64,000 bases of DNA from Liquidambar formosana (Eukaryota > Streptophyta > Magnoliopsida > Saxifragales > Altingiaceae): contig CM077832.1 in the NCBI GenBank assembly GCA_039720395.1, forward strand, positions 19,563,850-19,627,849. The letters run 5' to 3'. Shown here piece by piece: positions 1 to 10,137 of this stretch. The translations under genes were made by a program, and so were the position numbers. The notes below the pieces were generated by a model that had not been told where the DNA came from, searched no databases, and saw only the letters and a list, made by a program, of their open reading frames with translations. The stretch's first letter is position 1; each line of letters opens with the position of its first letter.

Positions 1-1602
1 TTCTCAGATCATTTGTCACTTACTTGGTTAAGTATATCCACCACTTGGGTATATTTTTTCCATTTCAATGGTATGTTCATCACTTGAACATACTTCTCAG
101 ATCATTTGTCACTTACTTGGTTAAGTATATCCACCACTTGGGTATATTTTTTCCATTTCAATGGTATACTCATCACTTGAGTATACTTCTCAGATATTTT
201 GCCACTTACTTGGTTAAGTATATTCATCACTTGAATATATTTCTCCATTTCAATAGTATGTTCATCACTTGAACATACTTCTCAGAATATTTGTCACTTA
301 CTTGGTTAAATATATTCATGACTAGAATATATTTCTCCATTTCAATGGTGTACTCATCACTTAAGTACACTTCTCAGATTATTCTCTATCTTACTTGCTT
401 AAGTATATCCATCGCTTGGATATATTTCTCTATTTCAATGGTATGTTTATCACTTAAACATACTTGTCACTTACTTGGTTAAGTATATCCATCACTTGGA
501 TATATTTCTCTATTTCAATGGTATGTTTATCACTCAAACATACTTGTCACTTACTTGGTTAAGTATATTCGTGACTAGAATATATTTCTCCATTTCAATG
601 GTGTACTCATCACTTGAGTACACTTCTCAGATTATTCTTATCTTACTTGGTTAAATATATCCGTCGTTTGGATATATTTCTCCATTTCAATGGTATGCTC
701 ATCACTTGAGTGTACTTCTCAGCTTACTTGGTTAAATATATCCATCACTTGGATACATTTCTCTATTTCAAAAGTGTGTTCATCACTTGAACGTACTTCT
801 CAGTCTTTTTCAATCATTAAGTATACTCATCACTTGAGTATATTTCTCAGCATCTTTTTCATCACTTGGTTAAATATGTTCGTGACCTGAATATATTTCT
901 CCATTTCAAAAGTACACTCATCACTTGAATACACCTCTCAGATTATTCTTATCCTACTTGGTTAAGTATATCCATCGCTTGGGTATATTTCTCCATTTCA
1001 ATGGTATGTTCATCACTTGAACATACTTCTCAGATTATTTGTCACTTACTTGGTTAAATATATTCATCACTTGAATATATTTCTCCATTTCAATGGTATA
1101 CTCATCACTTGAGTATACTTCTTAGTTCATTCTCTATCTTACTTAGTTAAATATATTCGTGACCTGAATATATTTCTCATTTTTCAAAAGTATGTTCATC
1201 ACTTGAACGTACTTCTCAGTCTTTCTCAATCATTAAGTATCCTCACCACTTGAGTATACTTCTCAGATTTCATTCTCACATTACTTGGTTAAATATATTC
1301 GTGACCTGAATATATTTCTCCATTTCAATGGTATACTCATCACTTGAGTATACTTCTCAGATATTTTGTCACTTACTTGGTTAAGTATATCCATCGCTTG
1401 GATATATTTCTCCATTTCAAAGGTATGTTCATCACTTGAACGTACTTTTCAGATCTCATTCTCATCACTTGGTTAAATATATTCGTGACTAGAATATATT
1501 TCTCCGTTTCAAAAGTATGTTCATTCGTAGTGGCTTGAATATGCTTCTCTTGACAATCATCAACCCCCAGTGGTTTAAGTATACTCATGACTTGAGTACA
1601 CT
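1..1602 (+). repeat. Tandem array of ~93-bp units made of paired short hairpins (E1)
   Basis: The unit is about 93 bp: the block starting CACTTACTTGG recurs at 17 and 110. Each unit carries two inverted repeats around a TCACT-like loop. One has AT-rich arms of the TATATCCA / TGGATATA kind. The other has 9-bp arms such as GTATGTTCA / TGAACATAC. Units vary, but the two arms usually vary together. Some units are shortened or fused. The array continues left of the window. Related arrays are at 24301-25946 and 63106-64000. Confidence 0.93.
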
Positions 1603-1740
1603 TCCTTATTTCAGTCTCAGGTTTTCAACCTCCCATCATTGTTGGTATCAGTGTGTGATTTCTCCGGGCTTTTTGGCCAAAAATGGGTTGTTCTTTATCA
1701 TTGGTTCACAAGTGTAACTTGTTCGCCAATGAGGGGCTTC
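1603..1740 (+). other. Linker between the array and the 3' LTR (E1), with a possible weak polypurine tract
   Basis: This is unique sequence, nearly identical to 25947-26083 in E3. A short purine-rich stretch (AATGAGGGG) ends a few bases before the LTR and is the only candidate for the plus-strand priming tract. It is short and followed by CTTC, so the call is weak. No gene is seen. Confidence 0.5.
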
Positions 1741-2333
1741 TGTCACACCCCATTTTTGCACCACCTTACTAGGGCTCATCATTTCATGCATGTTTTTGTT
1801 TTGTTTTTGAGTCTAGTCACTTGCATTAGTTTTCTAGAGTCACAAGGACAATGGATATGAATTTTGGTTCAAATTGGAGTTGATCTTGAGGGATAATAAG
1901 AGCTTTTGTGACTTGAGGGGCATAATCGTCTTTTAAGTCCCAAACTTTTCATTTGACCTTGGAATGATCTCCAAATTGTCAATTGGAGTTCATATGGATG
2001 CATAAGAGGTATTTTTAGTGTCAATTTGGTAAGTCAATGGCTCGGGATTAAAATGGCTCGATGTAGTTCAAGTTAGTTAATTGACCCTTCCTTGGGTTAG
2101 CTCTAATTGACTCACAATTACCAACCAAATCTTTTCAAATTGACTTTCATTAGTCATCATTTTACCCTCAAAAGTGTTTCATGAAGTTCAATTTTGATAT
2201 GGCCTGATGATGAGTTTAGTGTGGTTATTTACGGATTATCCTTGAAGAATTAGTGCGAATCACAGCATGAGATTTTTGGTTAAAATGAAAAGAAAATTAT
2301 TTTATTAAATTAGCCATTTTTATCATGACACTA

Positions 2334-2391
2334 ACACGTGTACGTATGTGATGAGTGTGTGTACGCACATACGATACATGTGCATGCGTGT
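2334..2391 (+). promoter_or_regulatory. G-box and alternating purine-pyrimidine tract in the type I LTR
   Basis: The tract alternates purine and pyrimidine almost throughout and includes ACACGTGT (G-box core CACGTG at 2335-2340) and GTGTGTGTACGCACATACG. It lies about 150-200 bp upstream of the TATA box. CACGTG is a known core for plant bZIP and bHLH factors. Such alternation can favour Z-DNA. The same block is in all type I LTRs (for example G-box 12560-12565) and absent from the E2 and E4 LTRs. Confidence 0.6.
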
Positions 2392-2533
2392 TAGCGGTCA
2401 GTCTCCCAATTTTTATAAAAGACAATTTCCTTTTCCTATTCAGATTAGAAGTCTTTTATCATTATAAAATACCTTTTGATTATTCTCCAAAGAAACCTAG
2501 TCCAGGAAGGAAAGGGAAACTCCAGATTTCAGC

Positions 2534-2540
2534 TATAAAT
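2534..2540 (+). promoter_or_regulatory. TATA box of the E1 3' LTR
   Basis: TATAAAT in the context GCTATAAATACTC. The same box is at 26877-26883, 39608-39614, 42272-42278 and 51250-51256. Transcription would start roughly 30 bp downstream, which sets the U3/R border near 2565. That border is inferred. Confidence 0.7.
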
Positions 2541-4267
2541 ACTCTCTTAATGTCTTTAAACAAGGGAGAAGAGAAGAGGGTTTGGAGGGAGTGAAATTCG
2601 TCATAATTCAGCAGCAGATTTTCTGAAAACCAGCAGTCGTATTTTAATCATAACGTTTTCATCCAAAGTCAGAATTTGATGAAATTGGTCTTGTTAGAAA
2701 GATAATTCAATTCTCTACAACTTTGTATTTCACAAGCTTTGTCCAAATCCAACGTTTTCATACCCAAAAACGCGATTGAAGTTGCTGCTGCTGCAAAGTG
2801 ACGAGAATCACTTTTTCTTTTCTCTTGTTCTCTTTTTGTTTTCTATTTCTTTTCAAAGTTGAGTGAGTTTTGATCTCTTTGCTGTGATACCACTTTGACA
2901 AAGAGGAGGATTCGTGTTGGTTTGATTCACTCTAAAGACCTGAGGAGCCACGAACAATTACAAACACAAGGGGAGCCACTTCCTAAGGTATTCTCCTTCT
3001 CTATTCAAGCTTAAACTAGGTTCTCATATGGGTTAGGCTTATTGCATGTTAAAGGTGACTTTTTTATCATGTATTAACACTCTAGCTAGTTAATATACAT
3101 GGAATATCAATTTTTTATCTACTGTTTAGCATGCTTTAGGGCTGTCCTTTAGGTTTTTAATGCATAGTTATGATTCTTGTGCTCCTGTTTGTCCTTGTGC
3201 TAGGATTAGTGTCATTGCATGTTAGAGTTAGGATTTTCATCATGTTATATTGCTTTAGTTAGTTAATATGCATGATTTAATTTCTGTTTAGTTTGGTTTT
3301 AGCATGATTAAAGTATGTTTTGTATGTTTTTAAGCATATTTGTGAGTTTAGGGTTTTAGAGTCATTGTTTCGTGTTTGTTTTCATATAGCATGATAAAGT
3401 AGACTTTTTTTATTTGGTTTTTCTTCGTGTTTGCTGTATATGTTTTTCATATGGAGTAAACATGATAGTTTTGCATGCATGTTAGTATGTTTTAGGGTTT
3501 TTATGCATGATATGGTTCTAGGAACATGTTAGGACTTATTATTGTTCGCTGTGTTGCTGTTAGCATGCTTAGTGGATGATTTTTAGGCCATAATACTATT
3601 CTGTCCAGATTTGCATGTTAGTGTTTTTGCATGGTTTTGAGCACTTGTAAGGGTGCAAATAGGTGTGGTATTTGTCCTATGGCAAATAGGGCTGCTTATG
3701 TCTGAAATGGCTAAATGCTTGGAGCTAATTGCGCTCAGGTAAGTGGGTGTGAAGGTGCCCCAATTCACCTTTCTTCTTAACTCATTCTCTTCTCCCTATC
3801 TAGGGTTAATTTTTAATACAAGTCCTATGGTTTAATTAGAGGTTTCCTTAACCAACAAAATTCTGGTTTTTATTAAAGTTTCCATTTTGTGGATTTCTTT
3901 CCTAAAATCAAACTTTCTATCAAATTCAACTCTTTTGATCAAATAAGGAAACCTAGGGTTTTAACCATAGGTTTATATTAGGTCTTAACCCTAATTCTAA
4001 TCGAACTACGTGGACTTTGATCCATGTATTTCGTTGCATGGTACGTAGGCGCTCTTCGTGAGGCTCAAGTCCGTTCTAGGATCCAAGCATCCTAGGTTTA
4101 TTTATGTTTTCTTTTCTTCTTTTTATTTTCTGTTTTTATTTGCTTATTATGCATGGATGGATGAATGAAATATATGATATGCATGCAATTCTTGTGATGA
4201 TATACTTGCTGATTTTTGTATGGAAAGACTTTAATTTAGCCCAAATGAACTGAGAGACCGAAAGGGT

Positions 4268-4309
4268 GACATGGGTGCCTATAGGCTTTGCCTAGAACCT
4301 TCCCATGTC
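4268..4309 (+). other. Conserved hairpin near the LTR 3' end
   Basis: The outer arms GACATGGG and CCCATGTC are perfect complements. An inner stem AGGC/GCCT closes a TTT loop. Equivalents are at 9001-9042, 14491-14532, 28609-28650, 30153-30195, 41341-41382, 43973-44014 and 52980-53021. In E4 the arms change in a partly compensated way (GATGTGGG / CCCACGTT). The position in R/U5, upstream of the PBS, suggests an RNA element; its role is unknown. Confidence 0.6.
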
Positions 4310-4526
4310 ATAACTTAGCCTCCGAATCCCCGATTTCTTTGGTCTTCAAAAGATTGGTTTTTGCCTTTCCTTTTTTATGGAGTCATTCAAATTGTTTTCC
4401 TAAAACAAACTATTTTTAGGGTTTTCCTTGTTTCCTTTAAAAAATAAGGTGGCGACTCCTTTCCTTTTTCTTTTTCAAACCCACTTTCTTTTCAATCCCT
4501 CGTGGGCCCAATTTCCGGGGTTCACA

Positions 4527-6277
4527 GACTCACTCCTTTTTCCACAGCTGAAGCTGCCTTTGAGCTCCCGGTTGAAGTGAAGAAGACCAAGATATAGAGA
4601 GTGCTAAGTTACCAAGGAGAAGACGGCTTTGATCGAGTTGCCCATGTCCTTCTCAAATACCCACCAAGATATCGGTGTTTTCTAGCCACAAGTGTTCCAA
4701 GGAGATATCCATCCTTCGGTCAAGCCAAAAAGAAGAAAGCTCCGGTGCCTGAACTGACAGTAGTTGTTGCTCTCGGTACCCAAGGCCAAGGAGAAGAAGA
4801 AAGTTCAAGCTCTACCCAAGCAGGGTCAACCGAAAGCATGGCTGATCGAGCTAATGTCTCTATAAAGGTTCCTGCACCCAAGAAGAAGGGAACAGGCCCG
4901 AGCAAGCGAAAAGGTCCTGACCCAATTAAGGAAGCTATGCGTAGAAGACAACAACAGGGGAAAAACCCTTTGGTTCCTCTGACCGAGAAGCCTATACCGA
5001 GGGATCAGATCCCGAAAGAAACCGAGCCAAGGATCATTCAAACAACTTCTCAGTCTTCTAAACTGAGTACGTCTCCGAAATCCTCTTGGACGGTGTTAAC
5101 CTCTGAAGCGCCAAGGCAAATGGTGGCGCTTGAGGATTCTTCCTCCGAGCAGGCCAAGAAGAAGAAGAGAGTAGAGACAGATGCCTACCCTTCTGCTTCC
5201 TCGGACTACCAGCCTATAACCTTGACCGAGGCTGTCGAGAGATTATGAAGGAACTACCCCAATTCCCTGTCCCAACCGACCGACAGCTCTTGGTCTTGAC
5301 CGACCCCAAGTTCACCTACCATTCCATCGGGAACTTGCTGAAGTTTCCCTCGGACATGTCAAGCCACAAAAAACACCACTCGGTGGACTTGGGCTACGAG
5401 GCCCCCATTCATAAGCTTTTGGTAAGTCGGCACTCTTTCAACACTTAGAAAAATTTCCTTGAAATTACATTGTCTCTGATTGTATTCGGTGCTTGCAGGC
5501 TGCACAGCAAACAATGCTCCTTATTGAGTGCCTCCTCAAAACCGAGGATAGGTACAAGAAAGTGGTGGTGGAATGGTCCACCGAGAAGGCTGACTTCAAG
5601 GCTGAGCTGAGCTAGCTAAGAGAGGAGCTTGCAAAGGTGAATTCCAAGCTGTCTAGCATCCGAGAGGCAGCTCGGCTTTCGGAGGAGGAGCTCGGAAAGT
5701 CTCAAACTTTGACCGAGGACCTAAGGTCGAAGCTCGAAGAGGCGAAGGGGGACGCCTCCTACTAGAAAGACCAGTCAGAAGACTGGTATAAACAATAGCA
5801 AGAGGGGGTGGCCTCTCGGGCCACTTTAATAGCACAAGCTCGAGATAAGGCAGTTGATGATTATGTCACCTGGATGGAGCCATACATGGACAGGTAGTAC
5901 AAGCTCGGGTGGGACACGATGGCCTCTCGGGTCAATAAGGTCTTTCCTGAGGTGGACCTAAGGAAAATACCCTTCGAGAGGGTGGCGCTGCCATCTCGAA
6001 TGATGAGGATGAAGAAGATGGGGATGAAGCTGAGGACGGTAAGGCCTCGCCCGAGGCTATTTAGACCGAGGTACCTGTCGATAAGAGGGCAACAGAAGGG
6101 GCATCCGAGCAGACTCCTTCGGTTGAGAACCCTCCTTCTACCGTAGACTAAATCATGACCGAGGCCCATCTCTCTCCCAAAGACCAGCTTTCCACCGAGG
6201 TCGATCCTTGCCCAGAGGACCGACCTGCTACCAATATCGATCTCCCAACCGAGACCCCTCCTACTGCTAAAAACTAG
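4527..6277 (+). pseudogene. Decayed coiled-coil protein gene, 5' end cut off by E1
   Basis: An open stretch from 4601 to about 5240 encodes a Lys/Ser/Thr-rich region (KKKAPVPE, PAPKKKGTGPSKRKG). A one-base shift near 5240 moves into a frame reading LPQFPVPTDRQLLVLTDPK. A clean intron follows: donor GTAAGT at 5422, acceptor TTGCAG ending 5498, 77 nt, phase 0. Exon 2 encodes a heptad-like, Glu/Lys-rich coiled coil (LREELAKVNSKLSSI, LTEDLRSKLEEAK) with four in-frame TAG codons. A further shift near 5998 leads to an acidic tail ending at TAG 6275-6277. I do not recognise the family. Similar layouts occur in plant transposon-associated proteins, so it may itself be TE-derived. It is clearly non-functional. 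Confidence 0.7.
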
Positions 6278-6550
6278 CTTTATGTCTTCGGGTTTTTTTT
6301 TTTTTTTTTTTTTTTTTGCCCGAGGGGTTCATTTTGTATCCATCCCTTGTTTTGTACCTAAACTTTTCTATTTATGAATATATGCTCTCTTTTTGCCCAA
6401 TGGGCTTTCATTGTGTGTTTGCTTGTTTTGATATATATTCTAAGTGTTAAAAGTTTATCTTCCTTTGGGCATTCTTTTTTAGACATTCTGTCCATCGGGG
6501 ATCATGTACCCTTTTCGCCTTGTTTTCTCGCCCATTAGCATATATGACAG
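6278..6550 (+). other. 3' flank of the decayed gene with a 25-T tract
   Basis: AT-rich DNA after the pseudogene stop, including 25 consecutive T at 6293-6317 and ATG-poor, UTR-like sequence. No gene, RNA or repeat unit was recognised. It ends where E2 inserts; the 5 bases before the LTR are GACAG, whose duplicate should lie right of the window. Confidence 0.6.
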
Positions 6551-7260
6551 TGTCACACCCCATTTTTGCACCACCTTACTAGGGCTCATCATTTCATGCA
6601 TGTTTTTGTTTTGTTTTTGAGTCTAGTCACTTGCATTAGTTTTCTAGGATCACAAGGACAATGGCTATGAATTTTGGTTCGATTCGGAGTTGATCTTGAG
6701 GGATAATAAGAGCTTTTGTGACTTGAGGGGCATAATCGTCTTTTAAGTCCCAAACTTTTCATTTGACCTTGAAATGATCTCCAAATTGTCAATTGGAGTT
6801 CATATGGATGCATAGGAGGTATTTTTAGGTTTAATTTGATGAATCAATGGCTCGGGATTAAAATGGCTCGACATAGTTCAAGTTGGTTAATTGACCCTCC
6901 TTTGGGTTAGCTCTAATTGACTCACAATTACCAACCAAATCTTTTCAAATTGACTTTCATTAGTCATCATTTTACCCCCAAAAGTGTTTTATGAAGTTTA
7001 ATTTTGATATGGAAAGCATTTGGTTTGATCTTATGTGCATACCTATGCTTAGCAAAGGTAGAGCATAGCGGTTAACCGCCTTTGTCAAACCTCACCATGC
7101 CCCCATGGTTAGTGGTTTTCACCCTAAAATGTTCAAAAATGTATTTCTCATCGAAACACAGTCGTTTTGGCTTTTGTTTCATCAAAATCGGAGTTAATTT
7201 GCTCCCTGAAACACTCTTAGAAGGTAAGGGAGTCCAAAAAAAACAAAAAGCTGATGTGGG

Positions 7261-7340
7261 CTCGGGTGACCACCCAAGCCTGGGCGGCTAGCCGCCTGGG
7301 CCCAGGCGGCTAGCCCCCCAGCCTTGGGTGGTCACCCGAG
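7261..7340 (+). promoter_or_regulatory. 80-bp GC-rich near-perfect hairpin in the E2 LTR promoter
   Basis: The left arm 7261-7300 starts CTCGGGTGACCACCCAAG. The right arm 7301-7340 ends TTGGGTGGTCACCCGAG. The arms are about 40 bp with two mismatches and almost no loop. It lies about 200 bp upstream of the TATA box. Shorter relatives are in the E4 LTR (29173-29210) and upstream of the antisense gene (23963-24024, 62769-62830). Confidence 0.85.
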
Positions 7341-7538
7341 ACCACTTTCCTATTTTCCCTATGATTCCTTACTGAAGCGGATTTCTTCCTATTTTGACAA
7401 ACAAGGACTCTTTTGGACGAGTTTCCTTCTAATTTTTGGTAACTTCTGAGTTACTTAAGCCCCAAGGGGGTCTCTAATAACCCTTGGATTAATTATTAGG
7501 GTTTTAATCCCAGCCATTAGTTAATCCTTAGTAAACTC

Positions 7539-7546
7539 TATAAATA
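7539..7546 (+). promoter_or_regulatory. TATA box of the E2 5' LTR
   Basis: TATAAATA in the context CTCTATAAATACCCCC, within the type II module. It is the likely core promoter of E2. Confidence 0.7.
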
Positions 7547-9267
7547 CCCCCTATGCTTCAGCACAGAGGAGCCACTTTATGCATTAATTTTTAAGTGTTT
7601 GAGAGAGAATAAGAGAGAGAGACTTGGAGGAGAGCTAGAGGACCTGCTATAGCCTTGGAGAACATTGATTGAAGACATCCACAAGAGTAAGAGGGAGTCC
7701 ATACAGCAGTAAGGAAGGCTTTCCTAAGGTATTCTTCTTCTCTATTCAAGCTTAAATTAGGGTATCATGTAGAATAGCTTTATTGCATGCAATGTTTATG
7801 ATTTCTACCATGGATTGAGGTTTCTATTAGTTAATACATGTGATAATGATGATGTTCATGATGAGTTTTGCATGCTTTAGAGTTAGTTCATAGGTTTCAA
7901 TGTATAGTTATGATTCTTGTGCTTCTATTGTCTTTGTGCTAGGATAGTGTTATTGCATGTTAGAGTTAGGGTTTTTTGTCATGTTCTATTGTTTTAGTTA
8001 GTTAATATGCATGATTTAGGTTCTGTTTATTTTTATTTTGGCATGTTTAGAGTTGGTTTTGTATGTTTTTAAGCATATTTGTGAGTATAGGGTTTTTGTG
8101 TCCTTGTTTTAGGTTAGTTTCATACAGCATGTTAAAGTAGGTCTTTTTATTGGTTTTTCTTCATAGTTGCTGTATATGTTTTACATATGGAGTAAATATG
8201 ATATTTTTGCATGCATGTTAGTTGATTTCTAGGGTTTTTTATGCATGATATGGTTTTAGGATTGTGTTAGAGCTTATATTTGTTCACTGTTTTTGCTGTT
8301 AGCATGATTAGTGAATGATTTTAGGCCATAATACTATTCTGTCCAGATCTATATATCATTGTGTTTGCATGGTTTTGAGCACGTGTAAGGGTGCAAATAA
8401 GTGTGGTATTAGTCCTATGGCAAATAGGGCTGCCAATGCTTGAAATGGCTAATGCTTGGAGCAATTGTGCTCAGGTAAGTGGGTATGAAGGTGCCCCAAT
8501 TCACCTCTCTTCCTTAACTCTTTCTCTTCTCTTTCTTAGGGTTAATTTTTAATATGATCCTATGGTTCTAATCAAGGGTTTCCTTAACCCATAATAAAAT
8601 TCTGTTTTTTATCAAGGTTTCCATTTTGTGGAATTTTCCTAAAATCAAACTTGGTTTATTCAACTCTGTTTCAAATGAGGAAACCTAGGGCTTTTACCAT
8701 AGGTTTATATTATGACCTAACCCTATTTCTAATCGAACTACGTGGACTTTGATCCATGTATTTCGTTGCATGGTACGTAGGCGCTCTTCGTGAGGCTCAA
8801 GTCTGTTCTAGGATCCAAGTATCCTAGGTTTCTTTCTATTTTCTTTTCTTTTTCTTTATTTTATGTTTTTATTTGCTTGTTATGCAAGGATGGATGAATG
8901 GAATATATGATATGCATGCAATTCTTGTGATGATATACTTACTGATTTTTGTATGGAAAGATCTTAATTTAGCCCAAATGAACTGAGAGACCGAAAGGGT
9001 GACATAGGTGCTTATAGGCTTTGCCTAGAATCTTCCCATGTCATAACTTAGCCTCCGAATCCCTGATTTCTTTGTTTTCTAAAGGACTTGTTTTTGCTTT
9101 TCCTTTTTAAAACATGGAGTCATTCAAATTGTTTTCTTAAAGCAAACTATTTTTAGGGTTTTCCTTGTTTCCTTTAAAAAATAAGGTGGCGACTCCTTTT
9201 CTTTTTTTCAAAACCAATTTTATTTTCTTTTCAATCTTGTGGGCCCAAGTTTCCGGGGTTCACAGTT

Positions 9268-9285
9268 TGGCGACTCTACTGGGGA
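9268..9285 (+). other. Primer-binding site of E2
   Basis: TGGCGACTCTACTGGGGA starts 3 bases after the LTR end. It begins TGG, as required for the 3'-CCA of a tRNA. From memory of plant tRNA-Arg 3' ends and of Ogre/Tat elements, tRNA-Arg is the likely primer. It differs from the other copies by one base (T for C). Confidence 0.8.
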
Positions 9286-10137
9286 TTTGTAGGCTAGACT
9301 CTATAAAGTTTAATTGGGCTAAGTTAATTTCTTATGTTTAATTAAAATCAATCACATGCATTCGCTTGATTGTGTGCTTTCATTTATTGCATTGTGTACG
9401 CAAACTCTTGCATGTTAGGATCGATGTCCCTCGATGTATCCTTGCCAACGATGGGCCTAGTTTCAATCTTGGTTTTCCTGATTCCAAGTGTTGGGGCGAA
9501 AGCTATTAACCTCTCTTGCCTAGTACTCTTGGGCTTGCCCTTGGGTATATTAAATGAGTTAATCACGTACTACTGGACCCACGCGGCGTTCCTGATGCCA
9601 CATGTGGTTAGATATAAGGATTGCTCAAGCAAGTGAAGGACCCTAGCCTACCCTCTTTTAGTTCATGTAGTGGGCCTTATAGGGCACTATGGTCTCCCCA
9701 TTATGCACCCACAATTGTTTGTAATGATGCTATGCTGTGTTTGTGGTGTGAAGCTTTATATCTTATGCCCTTAACATAGACCTTTAAACCCTAACCTTTG
9801 TTAAGGACATGGGTTAGGAGGAATAAGTTAAGGAAGTGGGATGTAAAGCTATGTTTGTGATGTGCTAATCCATGGGAATTAATTAAACCTAATTGAAGGA
9901 CTCTATACCCTATTCTCTTAAACATACCCTCAATCCATGACCTTTGTAAAGGTAATTGGATAAAAGGAATGAAATAATTGAATATGGTGTAGAGACCGAG
10001 TTCATTAAGGAAAATATGGAGGTTTAGGACAAGTCCTTAGGCTAAAGGTTAAAACTTTTCTATCCATAGACGTGCTGGCTTGGATCTGCAATCTGCAAGG
10101 GCGTCTAGTGAGTGTTGAGTCTACCCATCAGACAGAC
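9286..10137 (+). other. Untranslated leader of E2
   Basis: 852 bp between the PBS and the first gag ATG. ORFs of about 80 codons occur on both strands (for example 9370-9636) and recur in the E3, E5 and E6 leaders. The E4 leader has frame-breaking indels in the same stretch, so this is conserved leader, not a gene. The gag frame is open for some distance upstream of the ATG. Confidence 0.7.

Larger units (their letters stand above)
1..4526 (+). mobile_element. E1: right end of a Tat/Ogre-type LTR retrotransposon
   Basis: This is the 3' part of an element whose gag-pol and antisense gene lie left of the window. It holds the downstream tandem array (from base 1), a short linker and the 3' LTR. 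The order is the same as at the 3' end of the complete element E3 (24301-28867), which fixes the orientation as plus. The LTR is followed directly by unrelated DNA (GACTC at 4527), not by a primer-binding site, so it is a 3' LTR. The matching target duplication would be left of the window. Confidence 0.9.
1741..4526 (+). repeat. 3' LTR of E1 (type I promoter)
   Basis: It starts TGTCACACCCC and ends GGGGTTCACA, with TG...CA ends and a length of about 2.79 kb. It matches the LTRs at 11966, 26084, 38816 and 50457 nearly base for base. Inside are an alternating purine-pyrimidine tract with a CACGTG G-box (2334-2391), a TATA box (2534-2540), a full-consensus splice donor CAG|GTAAGT (GT at 3739), and a hairpin near the 3' end (4268-4309). 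A 61-codon minus-strand ORF at 3583-3768 recurs only because the LTR recurs and is not a gene. Confidence 0.95.
6551..9264 (+). repeat. 5' LTR of E2 (mosaic, type II promoter)
   Basis: TGTCACACCCC...GGTTCACA, about 2.71 kb. The first ~460 bp and the part from about 7725 onward are nearly identical to type I LTRs. The middle (~7013-7722), which holds the core promoter, is unrelated to type I and instead resembles the E4 LTR (28890-29575). This module contains an 80-bp GC-rich hairpin and a TATA box. A splice donor CAG|GTAAGT (GT at 8475) and the 3' hairpin (9001-9042, one mismatch) are kept. Confidence 0.92.

Noticed and set aside
24..890. ORFs of 60-80 codons in the tandem array, with a 31-residue repeat
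   Set aside because: The repeat length (93 bp) is a multiple of 3, so open frames repeat by themselves. The frames are broken by unit-length changes, and the hairpin arms explain the conservation better than protein does.
1..1602. CRISPR array
   Set aside because: The units are contiguous 93-bp tandem repeats without unique spacers, in a plant retrotransposon, with no cas genes.
1725..1740. Clear polypurine tract before the 3' LTR
   Set aside because: Only a 9-base purine run followed by CTTC is present in E1, and a shorter one in E3. Noted as weak within the linker rather than called as a separate site.
3583..3768. 61-codon minus-strand ORF repeated in every type I LTR
   Set aside because: It recurs only because the LTR recurs. 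It spans the conserved splice-donor region and has no recognisable domain.
4050..4110. tRNA-like fold in the LTR around TACGTAGGCGCTC and the TAGGATCCAAGCATCCTA palindrome
   Set aside because: There is a short palindrome, but I could not form a cloverleaf with an anticodon arm and T-loop. Not supported as a tRNA gene.
6293..6317. 25-T tract as the reversed tail of a retroposed gene
   Set aside because: It lies just after the pseudogene stop on the coding strand, where a tail would be A. The pseudogene keeps an intron, so it is not a processed copy.
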